From: Mycobacterium sp.
GTDB taxonomy: Bacteria; Actinomycetota; Actinomycetes; Mycobacteriales; Mycobacteriaceae
Reading direction: 5' to 3'
Assembly: GCF_004298145.1 (NCBI RefSeq)
Contig: NZ_SCRH01000047.1
Span: forward strand, 62,001 to 126,000
Length of the DNA stretch: 64,000 nt
A program made the translations under genes and the position numbers. The notes under the pieces are model-generated. The model was not told where the DNA came from. It worked only from the letters and a program-made list of their open reading frames with translations, and did not search any database. The first letter of the stretch is position 1; each line of letters starts with the position of its first letter. This document shows, piece by piece, positions 24,762 to 33,763 of this stretch.

Positions 24762-26111
24762 GTGACCGTCCAATCCGACCCGACCTCGGCCTCAATCGGT
24801 GCGGTCGACTCACCAGGACAGTATCTGCAACACGAGATCGAGACGGCTCCGCGCGAGGAGATCACTCGGTGGCAGGAGCAGCGGGTCATCGAGCTCGTCG
24901 CCTACGTCTGGGAGCGCGCGCCCTTCTATCGGGAGTTGTGGTCGGAAGCGGGCCTTTCCGGCCCTGGGGACGTTCGTTCCCTCGCGGACTTCAGCAACAA
25001 GATTCCCACGTTCGGCAAGTCCGATATCCGCGAATACCGCGCCCGGACCGGTGATCCATTCGGCGGTCTGTTGTGTGTCGACCGGTCAGAACTGACGTCG
25101 ATCACATCAACGTCGGGTACCACATCGGCGCCCGAGCCCTTGCCGGAGATCTGGGAACAGAGCCCTCCGTTGCCGACGATGTCGACGCGTTCAATCTGGG
25201 AACTCGGCCTTCGGCCCGGCGACCGCGCGCTGGTTCCGACCGGGACGTTCCGCAATTACATAGCCCGTCACTACCACGCGCTTGGTCTGATTCCGGTGTT
25301 CTGCGATTGCTGGATCGGTCAGGGTGAGCGCGTCCTCCAGGCGATCGAGCGGCATCAGATCGCCTACATGCAGCTGTTCCTCCCCACGGTGATGGAATTC
25401 GAGCAACTCGAACCGAAGTACGACATCGCCAAGATGTTGCGATCGCTCAAGGGTGCCTCCTTTGCCGGCCAGCCTCTCGGCGCAGTGCTCTCGCGAAAGG
25501 TCAGGATCGACTGGGGAATCAATCTCATGACCTACACCAGTGCCGGGGACACGGGGACGGCCTGGGAAGGCGGCGAGCACGACGGATACCACTTGCAGGA
25601 GGACACGGTGTATCCGGAGTTCCTCGACCCACAGACCGGTGAGCCGGTGGCGGACGGCGAGATTGGTGAGCTTGTCGCGACGGACCTCGATAATCCTGCG
25701 GCGCCCTACATCCGGTTCCGCTCCGAAGATTTGGTGCGCATGACGCGGCAGCCGACACCGAGCGGGCGCACCCACGCGCGCACATGGGTGGTGGGGAGAG
25801 CAGGCGACGAGATCAAGGTGGGCGCCAAGGCGCTCGTGCTGTCGGAGATATGGGCCCTCGTCGAATCTCTGCCGGAGTGTGGCGACGCCCTGTTCCAAGT
25901 GGTCAAGTACGCACCGACAATGGAGATTCTTCGGGTGCGCGTCGGTTATGCGCCGGACCGCACCGGAGACGTGAACGAGTTGCACGAACGCGCTGTTGCC
26001 CTCCTGGTGAAGGAACTCGGAGTGAACGTGGAAGTGGAGATGATGACGGTCGACCAGATCCTGGCCACCAGTACCAGTGTCGCGAAGTTCCCGAGGACGG
26101 TGAAGGCATGA
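24762..26111 (+). CDS. phenylacetate-CoA ligase (PaaK)-like adenylate-forming protein
   Basis: A 449-aa protein of the PaaK branch of adenylate-forming enzymes. The GTG at 24762 is chosen because GAAGGAGG stands 5 bases upstream. The N-terminal VWERAPFYRELWSEAGL is typical of PaaK. The loop TSTSGTTSAPEPLPE keeps SGTT but loses the following G-x-P-K. The hinge region GRAGDEIKVGAKAL and a C-terminal KFPRTVKA lysine are present. It presumably activates an aromatic or cyclic acid as its CoA ester. The stop overlaps the next ORF in ATGA, so the two work together. Confidence 0.88.
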   Translation: MTVQSDPTSASIGAVDSPGQYLQHEIETAPREEITRWQEQRVIELVAYVWERAPFYRELWSEAGLSGPGDVRSLADFSNKIPTFGKSDIREYRARTGDPFGGLLCVDRSELTSITSTSGTTSAPEPLPEIWEQSPPLPTMSTRSIWELGLRPGDRALVPTGTFRNYIARHYHALGLIPVFCDCWIGQGERVLQAIERHQIAYMQLFLPTVMEFEQLEPKYDIAKMLRSLKGASFAGQPLGAVLSRKVRIDWGINLMTYTSAGDTGTAWEGGEHDGYHLQEDTVYPEFLDPQTGEPVADGEIGELVATDLDNPAAPYIRFRSEDLVRMTRQPTPSGRTHARTWVVGRAGDEIKVGAKALVLSEIWALVESLPECGDALFQVVKYAPTMEILRVRVGYAPDRTGDVNELHERAVALLVKELGVNVEVEMMTVDQILATSTSVAKFPRTVKA

Positions 26112-26800
26112 GCCGCGCCACGATGCTCGCGGCGACCAAGGACCTTCCGCGCCCGCCGCTGTACGGTATCGCGTCGTGTCAGGTTGGTACCGAGTTCCGT
26201 GACTTCGAGATCGGATGGGATGAGGTCGAGCGCGACACCGACTGGGCAACAGCCGTATTGCGTACAGCCGGGCTCACCAAGGGCGACTTCGCCATCACCA
26301 CCATGATGAGTTGGGAGGACGCCTGGTCAGCTCCGGTGATCGACGCACTGCGACGGCTCGGCGTGGTATTCCTGCCGGCCGAGGTCTTTGGCTGGGACGC
26401 AAAACGTTTCGTGTACTTCGCTCAGGCGCTTGCGCCGAAGGCGATCATTGGACTCGGTGCTGAGACGCTGGACGGCATCGCCCAGTTCGACGCCGATGCG
26501 GGCGAGCTGCTGTCTGGTATCCCCATGGTATGGGCCCGCGAGGACGCATATCCGAAGCTCGCGGAACTCGGCGTTCCAGCTCATTCGTACGTGCGGCTCG
26601 GACCGGCGCTCGCGCTGGGGCTGCCGGGCGTGGGAACCGTTGTCAATTCCGCGGAATGGTCGGTGACGTCTGACGATGGCCGTTTGATCGTGTCCACCGC
26701 GGGAGAGCGTGCATCGATGTTCAGGGAACTCGATACGGGCATTCGGGGAAGCGTCGGGCGAGTCACCGAGCACGGTGTGCTCGTCAACTTCGAGTCCTGA
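26108..26800 (+). CDS. small partner protein of the PaaK-like ligase, resembling an adenylate-forming N-terminal fragment
   Basis: A 230-aa protein in a 4-base ATGA overlap with the PaaK-like ligase. Its first half (WATAVLRTAGLTKGDF, then IDALRRLGVVFLPAEVFGWDAKR) looks like the N-terminal lobe of AMP-dependent synthetases, where a new arrival competes for the substrate. No ATP-binding loop or C-terminal lid domain is present. I do not recognise it as a named family. It may be a regulatory or substrate-binding subunit of a two-part ligase. The stop is followed by a 114-base gap to the convergent ALDH. Confidence 0.7.
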   Translation: MSRATMLAATKDLPRPPLYGIASCQVGTEFRDFEIGWDEVERDTDWATAVLRTAGLTKGDFAITTMMSWEDAWSAPVIDALRRLGVVFLPAEVFGWDAKRFVYFAQALAPKAIIGLGAETLDGIAQFDADAGELLSGIPMVWAREDAYPKLAELGVPAHSYVRLGPALALGLPGVGTVVNSAEWSVTSDDGRLIVSTAGERASMFRELDTGIRGSVGRVTEHGVLVNFES

Positions 26801-26914
26801 GGCCGGCCTCACCCGAGTCGTCGAATGCGCTGCCGGGGCCGCCCTATCGCTCGGAGCCGACCCCGCCGCAAAGCAGCAACATCGCCGGATCAGCGTCCGA
26901 CGCCAGGCCGTCGT

Positions 26915-28384
26915 TTAGACGTGCGGGCTGGCGATGGTCTTGACGCGAAGGTATTCGCGGAAGCCCTCGATGCCGTGCTCCGAACCGACACCGCTGATTC
27001 CCCAGCCGCCGAAGGGTGCGTCGGCCGCGAGGTAGAAGGACATGCCGATGTTGACAGTGCCGGCACGCAGCCTGTTGGCTACCCGCCAGGCTCGCTCCTC
27101 ATCGGAGGACTGGACGTACGCGCTCAAGCCGTAACGCGTGTTGTTGGCGACGCGCACCGCCTCGTCGTCGTCACCGTCGTACTTGACGACGGCGAGTACG
27201 GGGCCGAACACTTCCGTCTGCGCCAGCTCCGCGTTCTCGTCGACATCGACGACCAGGGTCGGCTCGTACCAGTTGCCCTTGGGGCGGTCGCCGCGCTTAC
27301 CGCCGACGAGAACCCTCGCGCCGTCGGCGCGGGCGCGATCGACGAGGCCCTCCATGCGGTCCACCTGCTCCCTGCGGATGATCGGGCCGATGACGTTCGC
27401 CGGGTCCATGGGATCGCCCCAGGACAGTCCGCCGAGGGTCGTCTCCAAGCGTTGGACGAGCTCGTCATAGATGTCGGCGTGCACCACCATGCGCGTCGCC
27501 AAGGCACAACCCTGACCGCTGTTCGACATGCACATCATCGTGCCCAACATGCAGGTCAGATCGAGGTTGGCGTCGGGTAGCACGATATTCCCGGACTTGC
27601 CGCCGAGTTCAAGGACGACTTTGCGGATGCCGTTGGCGGCGCGCTCCTGGATGCGCTGGCCGACACCGGGGGAGCCGGTGAAGTGGAACAGGTCCACGCG
27701 CGGGTCACCCGTCAACGCGTCACCGGCGATCGCCTTGTCCGCCGAGCTGATCGTGTTGAACACACCCCGCGGGATGTCGGTCTTCTCCTGTGCCACCTGC
27801 GCCATCTTCGCGGCGACAAGAGGGGTGTCGGGGGCGCTCTTGAGGACCACGGTGTTGCCGGTCGCCATCGCGTGCGTGACCTTCCAAATGGCGGTCATGA
27901 ACGGGGCGTTCCACGGAGTGATCGCGCCCACCACGCCGTAAGGCTCGTATCGAACCCGCCGGTTGCTCTTCATGCCCAGCACCTCGCCCGGACCGAGGTC
28001 GCGCTCCCATTCAAACGACGTGGTGAGCTCGTTCCAGAAATCCATGCCGTCGATCATGTAATCGACGTGGGTCGGCCACACCGACGCCGGGACGCCGGCC
28101 TCCTGGGTCAGCAGCGTGCGAAAGGCGGGGGCTTCCTCGTAGAGCGCGGCCTGGAGCTGCTCGAGGCAGTGTCGACGGAATTTGTGATCGGTCCCCCACG
28201 AGGACTCGTCGAACGCCCGGCGGGCCGCGGTTACGGCGTCGTGGACGTCGTCGGGCGCAGCATCCGCGGCCGACGCCACCACCGAGTCATCGGCGGGATT
28301 GATGACGTCGTAGCGCTTGCCCGACTTCGCCTCCCTGAACTCGCCGTCGATGAACAGTCGGCCCTCGTGGTCGGTCTGCGACAT
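26915..28384 (-). CDS. aldehyde dehydrogenase
   Basis: A 489-aa NAD(P)-dependent aldehyde dehydrogenase, full length. The catalytic residues are in place: Asn159 (ITPWNAPF), Glu259 (LELGGKSGN) and Cys293 (NSGQGCALATR). The start at 28384 (MSQTDHEGR) follows GAAAGGG. It would oxidise a pathway aldehyde to the acid that the neighbouring ligases activate. A copy of the 17-bp regulon motif lies 73 bases upstream. Confidence 0.94.
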   Translation of the reverse strand: MSQTDHEGRLFIDGEFREAKSGKRYDVINPADDSVVASAADAAPDDVHDAVTAARRAFDESSWGTDHKFRRHCLEQLQAALYEEAPAFRTLLTQEAGVPASVWPTHVDYMIDGMDFWNELTTSFEWERDLGPGEVLGMKSNRRVRYEPYGVVGAITPWNAPFMTAIWKVTHAMATGNTVVLKSAPDTPLVAAKMAQVAQEKTDIPRGVFNTISSADKAIAGDALTGDPRVDLFHFTGSPGVGQRIQERAANGIRKVVLELGGKSGNIVLPDANLDLTCMLGTMMCMSNSGQGCALATRMVVHADIYDELVQRLETTLGGLSWGDPMDPANVIGPIIRREQVDRMEGLVDRARADGARVLVGGKRGDRPKGNWYEPTLVVDVDENAELAQTEVFGPVLAVVKYDGDDDEAVRVANNTRYGLSAYVQSSDEERAWRVANRLRAGTVNIGMSFYLAADAPFGGWGISGVGSEHGIEGFREYLRVKTIASPHV

Positions 28385-28456
28385 GCTCGGCCCTTTCGGA
28401 TAAATATGGATTGTCGTCATCGCGTGACACGCTGCAATGCAACCGGTCACGGATGA

Positions 28457-28473
28457 TTTTCACTGTAACGTGA
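28457..28473. promoter_or_regulatory. 17-bp regulon motif, site c (ALDH promoter)
   Basis: The plus strand reads TTTTCACTGTAACGTGA; the right 13 bases are identical to site b. It lies 73 bases upstream of the ALDH start at 28384, within the 173-base gap to the SDR stop at 28558. The remainder of the gap is AT-richer but has no gene. Confidence 0.6.
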
Positions 28474-28557
28474 CCCATCGCATAGTTCAATAATCTGCCT
28501 AATTTAGACGGTTACGGATGCGTCTGACGAAGTCATGCATGCCCAGCGGGCGCCGGG

Positions 28558-29328
28558 CTAGGCGCCGCCGGTGAGCATTACCGTTTCTCCGGTCTGGTAA
28601 CTCATGTCATCGGACACCAACACGACTACGGCGCGTCCGATGTCGGTCTCCGGATCACCCATGCGGCGCAGTGGAATTCGGTCCAACTGCCGCTGAAACT
28701 GTGCCGGATGCCGTTGGCGGAAGTCCTCGGCGCCCGGGGACATGGCGTTTGGGACGACGACGTTGATCCGGATGCCGTCGGGTCCCCATTCCCTGGCTGC
28801 CACCCGCGAGAGTCCGCGGATAGCCTCCTTCGCCATCGCATAGGCGCCGAAGGTGCGATTGCCTTCGATCGCTGTCGACGAACCCAGGTTGACGATCGAA
28901 CCACCACCCCGCTCTTTGAGGTGTGGGTAGGCCGCCTGCATTCCGTAGAACGTCGCTAAAGCCCCTGTGCGATAACATAATTCAACGTCATCATCAGTGA
29001 GGTCGATCAGCGGCCGTTGGACCGCCGATTGGGCGTTGTTCACCAGTATGTCGAGGCCGCCAAAGGCGTGGACCGCGGCCGCTACCATGTCATTTATCTG
29101 GCCCCGATCGCCGACGTCGCACTGGTGAGCACGTGCGGCGCCCCCGAAATCGGTGATCTCACCGGCCACTTGCAGGCATTTCTCAAGCGTGCGTCCCGCG
29201 ATGAACACGCCAGCGCCTTCCTTGGCCAGCGCGAGTGCAATCCCGCGGCCAACACCCTGGCCGCCACCGGTGACCACAGCAACTCGCCCGGTGAGACGCG
29301 AACCGATGACTCCTTCGGCGTGGGGCAT
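28558..29328 (-). CDS. short-chain dehydrogenase/reductase
   Basis: A 256-aa SDR. The start at 29328 has CAGGAGG just upstream. It contains TGGGQGVGRG, a serine in NLGSSTAIEG and YAMAK; NNAG is changed to NNAQ. The C-terminus (GDPETDIGRAVVVLVSD...VMLTGGA) is nearly the same as that of the pseudogene at 17968-18271. It is divergent from a thioesterase gene, and the shared gap holds a copy of the regulon motif. It is probably an NAD(P)-dependent alcohol/ketone enzyme of the same pathway as the ALDH. Confidence 0.9.
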   Translation of the reverse strand: MPHAEGVIGSRLTGRVAVVTGGGQGVGRGIALALAKEGAGVFIAGRTLEKCLQVAGEITDFGGAARAHQCDVGDRGQINDMVAAAVHAFGGLDILVNNAQSAVQRPLIDLTDDDVELCYRTGALATFYGMQAAYPHLKERGGGSIVNLGSSTAIEGNRTFGAYAMAKEAIRGLSRVAAREWGPDGIRINVVVPNAMSPGAEDFRQRHPAQFQRQLDRIPLRRMGDPETDIGRAVVVLVSDDMSYQTGETVMLTGGA

Positions 29329-29359
29329 CGATACCTCCTGGCGTAACGGCCGATCCGAC

Positions 29360-29376
29360 CTTACACCGTAATGTAA
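29360..29376. promoter_or_regulatory. 17-bp regulon motif, site d (SDR/thioesterase divergent promoter)
   Basis: The plus strand reads CTTACACCGTAATGTAA. It stands 31 bases before the SDR start (29328) and 42 bases before the thioesterase start (29419), so it can serve both. Confidence 0.6.
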
Positions 29377-29418
29377 ACCGTGTACGGTCGTGGTCATGCT
29401 TAGTGAGAGACAGGGTCG

Positions 29419-29955
29419 ATGAACGCGGGCACACCGGATGCGGACCTGCTGTCGTGGATCGGCACCGACCTGCAGGCGTTGCCCCGCAGTGAAGGTGGTG
29501 TCGGATTGTGCGGAGCGTGCATGCCGAATTCGCGGTGCCGTCTCGGTCTAGTCGAGGAACGGCTCGACGAGGATGACGTTCTCGTTTCGGACTTGGTATG
29601 TCCATCCGGTCACGAGGGCGGGCCGGGGGTAGCTCATGGCGGATGGACGGCCAGCGTCATGGACGAGGTGCTCGGGCACGTTCCGCTCAACCACAATCAG
29701 CTCAGTGTGACCGCGACGATCACCGTCGACTTCCGCAAACCCGTACCCATTGAGCGTCCACTGCGGGCCCGCGCATGGATCGACAAGATCGAGGGCAAAA
29801 AATGGTATATCTCAGGGGAACTGGTGTTGCTGCCGGGCAACGGTGTGCTGGCCACAGCGACGGGTCTTTGGATCGCTCGCGACGCCTCGCACTTCGCGCG
29901 CCATCGTGCATGGCTGGCTGAGCAGGACGCGGCCGCGGGAACTGTTGCGGACTAG
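29419..29955 (+). CDS. hotdog-fold thioesterase (PaaI-like)
   Basis: A 178-aa protein with a single hotdog domain. GPGVAHGGWTASVMDEVLG is the PaaI/4HBT-type active-site helix, and VDFRKPVPIERPLRARAWI is the following strand pair. It would hydrolyse or bind an acyl-CoA. The N-terminus has an unusual cysteine-containing stretch (LCGACMPNSRCRLGL) before the domain. It is transcribed divergently from the SDR at 28558, probably from a shared regulated promoter. Confidence 0.88.
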   Translation: MNAGTPDADLLSWIGTDLQALPRSEGGVGLCGACMPNSRCRLGLVEERLDEDDVLVSDLVCPSGHEGGPGVAHGGWTASVMDEVLGHVPLNHNQLSVTATITVDFRKPVPIERPLRARAWIDKIEGKKWYISGELVLLPGNGVLATATGLWIARDASHFARHRAWLAEQDAAAGTVAD

Positions 29956-30012
29956 TGCCGGCGTTCGAATCGATGGCACGGGCACGCAATTTGTCCTCGG
30001 AGGGGACCTGTT

Positions 30013-31311
30013 CTAGATCCCCAAGCGCTCGAGCAGGCGTTCGTGGGACAGCGCCGGTCCGCCGAACAGCAGGCTGGCGCTCTGCGCGCGACGAACGAGT
30101 GAAGCGACTGATTCGTGCAAGTCGAGAATCTCGGCGACTATACCCGTCGCCCGCACCGCTGCCGCCGAGCAGGCGATGTGCGCTGTTGCCGATGCCGCCG
30201 GCGATGGGTTGGACACCGCGTGACGCCACGATGCGTACGCTGCCGCGTGGGCCATTGCGACGTCAGCGGCGCGAGGATCGGCATCGCCGTGACCATCGTG
30301 CAGCGTGATAATGGCGGCCTCGATGAGGCCGACCTGCTCGGCGGCCAACGCGGTGGTAGCGCGGTCGATGAGTTGCGACATCAAGCGGCCACCCCCGCCC
30401 TCGATGCCTAGAAGAGTCGCGGGCGTGTCGCTGAACGTCGCGCCGAACAGCGGGCGAGACGAATCGGTGACGTCGTGCGGGGCTATCACCAATCCGGCGC
30501 TGCCAGCGTCGACGGCGAACAGCGACGGTCCGGCCACCGATCGCCCGATCACGAGCACAACACCTGCGGCATCGGCGGCGGGTACGTAGTTCTTCTCGCC
30601 AGTGAGGCGCCATCCGTTGTCGGTCGGCTGCGCACGGGTACGGACCAGAGCGGGATCCCACGATCCAGTCTGTTCAGCGGCGGCCAGGGTGCCGACGACG
30701 TCGCCGGAGAGCAGACGCTGGCCCAACCGCGCAGCCTCCTCGCAGCGTGTTACCGCATCGAGGGCCTGCCAGGCCAGACCCAGGCTGGCGAACAACGGAG
30801 AGTCGACGACGCCGCGACCGATGGCGCGCATCGCGTCCCCCAGGCCCGCCGCCCCACGGTTGCGCACCAGGCCGGTCCAGTCGGCTGCCGGCACGTACTC
30901 GATAGCACGGATTCGACTATCGAAGTAAGCGGTCGTATCGCCCACCGCTCGTTGTGCGGCCTCGTGCGCGCGTTTGGCGAATCGGGTTGTGTCCAACGCC
31001 ATGTCGAGGTAGCGAGCACGCAGCGGGTTACCGGTGTCGGCGATGAGTTTAGGGCCTAAGACGTCGGCAACGAAAGCGGAGCCGGCGCCGTAGGCTTGTG
31101 CCTGCACTGCGTCGGATAGCGAAGCGGGAATGTCGTCGTCTGCCGCGATCTGGCGGGCCGAGTCAAGGTCGACCAGCAAGGCGGCGAGATCCCGCCGGAG
31201 CGCCCGGTCGTCCCAGGTCCAGGTGGACCGCATCAGTGCCGTCAACGCGTCGGCGCTGAGCACTGTGTCGAGTTCTGCGACGTCGTAGGTATGCGGGGTC
31301 GTGTCCGACAT
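30013..31311 (-). CDS. divergent acyl-CoA dehydrogenase family protein
   Basis: A 432-aa protein in which only the middle and C-terminal acyl-CoA dehydrogenase folds are recognisable: GWRLTGEKNYVPAADAAG and LAAEQVGLIEAAI. The N-terminal 130 residues are poorly matched, and the usual EPxAGSD and C-terminal GG-x-G motifs are degraded. It may be a non-catalytic subunit or act on an unusual substrate. The ATG at 31311 follows AAAGGG. It is divergent from the amidohydrolase at 31454, with a regulon motif in between. Confidence 0.8.
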   Translation of the reverse strand: MSDTTPHTYDVAELDTVLSADALTALMRSTWTWDDRALRRDLAALLVDLDSARQIAADDDIPASLSDAVQAQAYGAGSAFVADVLGPKLIADTGNPLRARYLDMALDTTRFAKRAHEAAQRAVGDTTAYFDSRIRAIEYVPAADWTGLVRNRGAAGLGDAMRAIGRGVVDSPLFASLGLAWQALDAVTRCEEAARLGQRLLSGDVVGTLAAAEQTGSWDPALVRTRAQPTDNGWRLTGEKNYVPAADAAGVVLVIGRSVAGPSLFAVDAGSAGLVIAPHDVTDSSRPLFGATFSDTPATLLGIEGGGGRLMSQLIDRATTALAAEQVGLIEAAIITLHDGHGDADPRAADVAMAHAAAYASWRHAVSNPSPAASATAHIACSAAAVRATGIVAEILDLHESVASLVRRAQSASLLFGGPALSHERLLERLGI

Positions 31312-31355
31312 CGGAACCCTTTCGTCGTCAACGTTTTGGCGTTGTCTGCGGCATT

Positions 31356-31372
31356 CAACGTTACAGTGTATA
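31356..31372. promoter_or_regulatory. 17-bp regulon motif, site e (FadE/amidohydrolase divergent promoter)
   Basis: The minus strand reads TATACACTGTAACGTTG. It lies 45 bases from the FadE-like start (31311) and 82 bases from the amidohydrolase start (31454). Confidence 0.6.
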
Positions 31373-31453
31373 GTCGACTGCATTGTCGTATGAGGGCAGT
31401 AGCACCCGCCGCCCACGGGGACACGTGGTTGGACCTGAAAGGAGTGGCGCGGC

Positions 31454-32581
31454 ATGACCGAAACCATCAGTTCGCCGACGGATCAGCCGATCGGAGTGCC
31501 GGAGAAAATCTGGGCGCACTCCGGTGACTCACACGCGATGGAGCCCGAGGACCTTTGGACGTCGCGGCTGCCTAAACACCTTGCCGACCGTGCGCCAAGG
31601 TCTGAGCGCGGTGAGAAGTACGAGATCACCTACGTAGACGGCAAACGGCTGGACCGGCAGCTGAACGACTTCATGGATGCGATGCGCCCGCCGGGCTTCA
31701 AAGACCTCGACATCCGACTGCAGGATCTCGAGCAGGAGGGCGTGCGGTGCCAGCTCGCCTTCCCCTCGTCGGGGTTCTGGTCGGCGAACATCGATGATCC
31801 TGAGTTGTCCAAGGCCGTCGCGCACGCGTGGAATGAATGGTCTCGGGACGACTTCATGGGCCGCCAGAACCGGATCTTCACTCCGGCCATTGTCCCGCTG
31901 GTGGACGTCGCCGATACGGTCGCGGAGCTGGAATGGGCGGCGGAGAACGGCTTCCAGTCGATCTTCCTGCCCTGCGGAATGCCCGCCGACCGGGAATGGG
32001 GCCTCGAGCGCTGGAATCCGTTGTGGGACGCGGCCGCTGCCAACGGCATGGTGCTCGCCTACCACATCGGCACCGGCGGAGCGACCGTCGTCTACCGCGG
32101 GCCCGGCGGCGCGGTCGTGAACTACATGGAGACGACGTATCCGGGGATGAGGGTGGTGTCACATCTCGTGGCGAGCGGGGCGCTCGACCGCAATCCGTCC
32201 CTGAAGGTGCTTGTCGCCGAGGGCGGCGCGGGATGGGTGCCGGCCATCGGAGACCGGATGGATGAGGCCTACCGCCAGCACGGCATGTTCGTGCGTCCGC
32301 GACTCGACCGCCTCCCGAGCGAAATCGTTCGGGCCCAGGTGTACACGTCATTCCAGCACGACATCAGCGCCGTCCAGGTCATCGAGGACACCGGCTACTA
32401 CAACGTGATGTGGGGCGACGACTATCCGCATCTCGAGGGCACCTACGGCCACACTCAGGAGACTCTGCATCAGATTTTCGACACCGTAGATCCGCGGATC
32501 AAGGATCGCGTGTTGCGCGGGACGTTCGAGGAGCTGTTCGAAGTACCGCCGACCGAAGAGCTGAGCCAGAAGACGAGTTAG
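31454..32581 (+). CDS. amidohydrolase-2 family metal-dependent hydrolase
   Basis: A 375-aa TIM-barrel hydrolase. AAAGGAG precedes the ATG. The N-terminal strand SGDSHAMEPEDLW has the one-histidine DxH form; YHIGTGG and MWGDDYPHLEGT supply later metal ligands. It is the same superfamily as the proteins at 3639 and 13101, but the sequences are well diverged. Sharing a promoter motif with the acyl-CoA dehydrogenase suggests a role in the same catabolic route, possibly ring hydrolysis or decarboxylation. Confidence 0.88.
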   Translation: MTETISSPTDQPIGVPEKIWAHSGDSHAMEPEDLWTSRLPKHLADRAPRSERGEKYEITYVDGKRLDRQLNDFMDAMRPPGFKDLDIRLQDLEQEGVRCQLAFPSSGFWSANIDDPELSKAVAHAWNEWSRDDFMGRQNRIFTPAIVPLVDVADTVAELEWAAENGFQSIFLPCGMPADREWGLERWNPLWDAAAANGMVLAYHIGTGGATVVYRGPGGAVVNYMETTYPGMRVVSHLVASGALDRNPSLKVLVAEGGAGWVPAIGDRMDEAYRQHGMFVRPRLDRLPSEIVRAQVYTSFQHDISAVQVIEDTGYYNVMWGDDYPHLEGTYGHTQETLHQIFDTVDPRIKDRVLRGTFEELFEVPPTEELSQKTS

Positions 32582-32673
32582 CGTAGTCACGCGCCGAGCC
32601 GTCGACGCGAGCCTGGCTGCCCGGTTTCGCCGTCTTACTGGCGGCAAGTTCGCTTACCGGTAATGAACGAAAA

Positions 32674-32760
32674 TCATTCGGGCGGAAGGTGAACGAACTC
32701 CAGCTGTATGCCGTCGGGGTCGACGAAATCGAACATCGAACCTGACCCAATTGGCACGCG
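32674..32760 (-). pseudogene. C-terminal remnant of a VOC (glyoxalase-fold) protein
   Basis: The minus strand reads VPIGSGSMFDFVDPDG followed by IQLEFVHLPPE and a stop at 32674. FDFxDPDGIxLEF is the hallmark C-terminal strand of vicinal-oxygen-chelate proteins. Nothing upstream continues the fold, because a piece of a SnoaL-like gene on the other strand begins at the same place. It is a broken gene end. Confidence 0.6.
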
Positions 32761-33032
32761 CCGCAGTCGTAATCGGCCACGGTGGTATCGCCGAGCTTTG
32801 GGCCGACCCCAACTCGGTGCATCCGCTCGCTCATCACGTCACCAATGTGGTTGTCTACGAGGATGCTTGGGGTGCGGTTCGGGTGAGGTCGAAGGTGCTG
32901 GGGCTACGCAATGATGGCAGCGTCGGCAGCGTCACGTATGACGACGTGGTGGAGCGTCGCGACGAGGGCTGGCGCATGATCAAGCGTGTCGCCGTACTTC
33001 GTCGGCCGGGCACAATACCGGCCGCAAGCTGA
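32751..33032 (+). pseudogene. 5'-truncated SnoaL-like gene remnant
   Basis: A 93-codon open frame from a TTG. HHVTNVVVYEDAWGAVRVRSK and YDDVVERRDEGWRM are the second half of a SnoaL/NTF2-like fold, where the usual length is about 130-150 residues. The first half of the domain is missing, and the frame runs straight into the VOC remnant on the opposite strand at about 32755. It could in principle still be translated, but a half domain is unlikely to fold. An intact SnoaL-like gene follows at 33197. Confidence 0.55.
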
Positions 33033-33093
33033 GATCACGAAGGATGCAGTCCCACGGGTCGGTCCAATCCCTACTATTTTTCCGTTAAATACT

Positions 33094-33099
33094 TATACT
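33094..33099 (+). promoter_or_regulatory. probable -10 hexamer upstream of SnoaL gene
   Basis: TATACT stands in the AT-rich stretch 33080-33106, about 100 bases before the GTG at 33197. The surrounding 33033-33196 holds no other feature. Confidence 0.35.
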
Positions 33100-33196
33100 A
33101 TATAGGCATGGGCCGCCCGGATTGCGTCAAGCTTGCGACGTTACTGAATCGCGGGCATGCACGACGAAGGATGCGGCAGAAGCCGATTGGAGAACG

Positions 33197-33763
33197 GTGA
33201 CCGATAATCCGATGATTGAGCAGCGGATCCAGCGCATTGAAGACACATTGGCGATACAGCAGTTGCCGATTCGCTACGCAATGGCAATCGACGAACGGGA
33301 TATTGACACCTGGGTTGACTTGTTCGTGCCCGACGTGCAGGTCGGCAGGGAAAGCGTCGGCCGCGACGCACTGCGCGGTGCGATCGTCTCTATGACCCGA
33401 GCGTTCTACCGCTCCATGCATCAGATCGTTGGCCACCGAATCGAACTCACCGACAGCGATCGGGCGGTGGGTAACGTCTACTGCCGTGCCGAGCACGAAG
33501 TGGGCGAGCGCTGGGTCGTGATGGCCATCCGCTACGACGACGAGTACCGAAAGCTGGACGGCAGGTGGTACTTCCAGCGACGGCGGGAGCGGCACTGGTA
33601 TGCGGCCGACCAACTGGAACGACCGCAGCAGGTTGCGTTCTCGAGCTGGGACATGGCTGGCCCGCCGAACCTGCCGCGATCTTCCACCTGGTCTGACTTC
33701 TGGTCGGATGTCGACGCTGCACAGGTTACCTCGGCCCCCGTTCAAATCGGCACGAAGGAGTGA
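33197..33763 (+). CDS. SnoaL-like (NTF2-fold) protein
   Basis: A 188-aa protein with an N-terminal SnoaL_4-type domain: LAIQQLPIRYAMAIDERDIDTWV, then HQIVGHRIELTD and an RRRERHWY strand. The family includes small hydratases, isomerases and dehydratases acting in a cone-shaped pocket. The GTG at 33197 (GATTGGAGAAC upstream) is preferred; the frame is open to 33122. The stop overlaps the next SDR start (TGATG). The substrate is unknown. Confidence 0.82.
   Translation: MTDNPMIEQRIQRIEDTLAIQQLPIRYAMAIDERDIDTWVDLFVPDVQVGRESVGRDALRGAIVSMTRAFYRSMHQIVGHRIELTDSDRAVGNVYCRAEHEVGERWVVMAIRYDDEYRKLDGRWYFQRRRERHWYAADQLERPQQVAFSSWDMAGPPNLPRSSTWSDFWSDVDAAQVTSAPVQIGTKE

Noticed and set aside
25191..26249. 352-codon open frame on the minus strand
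   Set aside because: Antisense to the PaaK-like ligase and its partner; no recognisable domain.
27683..28456. 257-codon open frame on the plus strand
   Set aside because: Antisense to the ALDH, whose catalytic residues are all in place.
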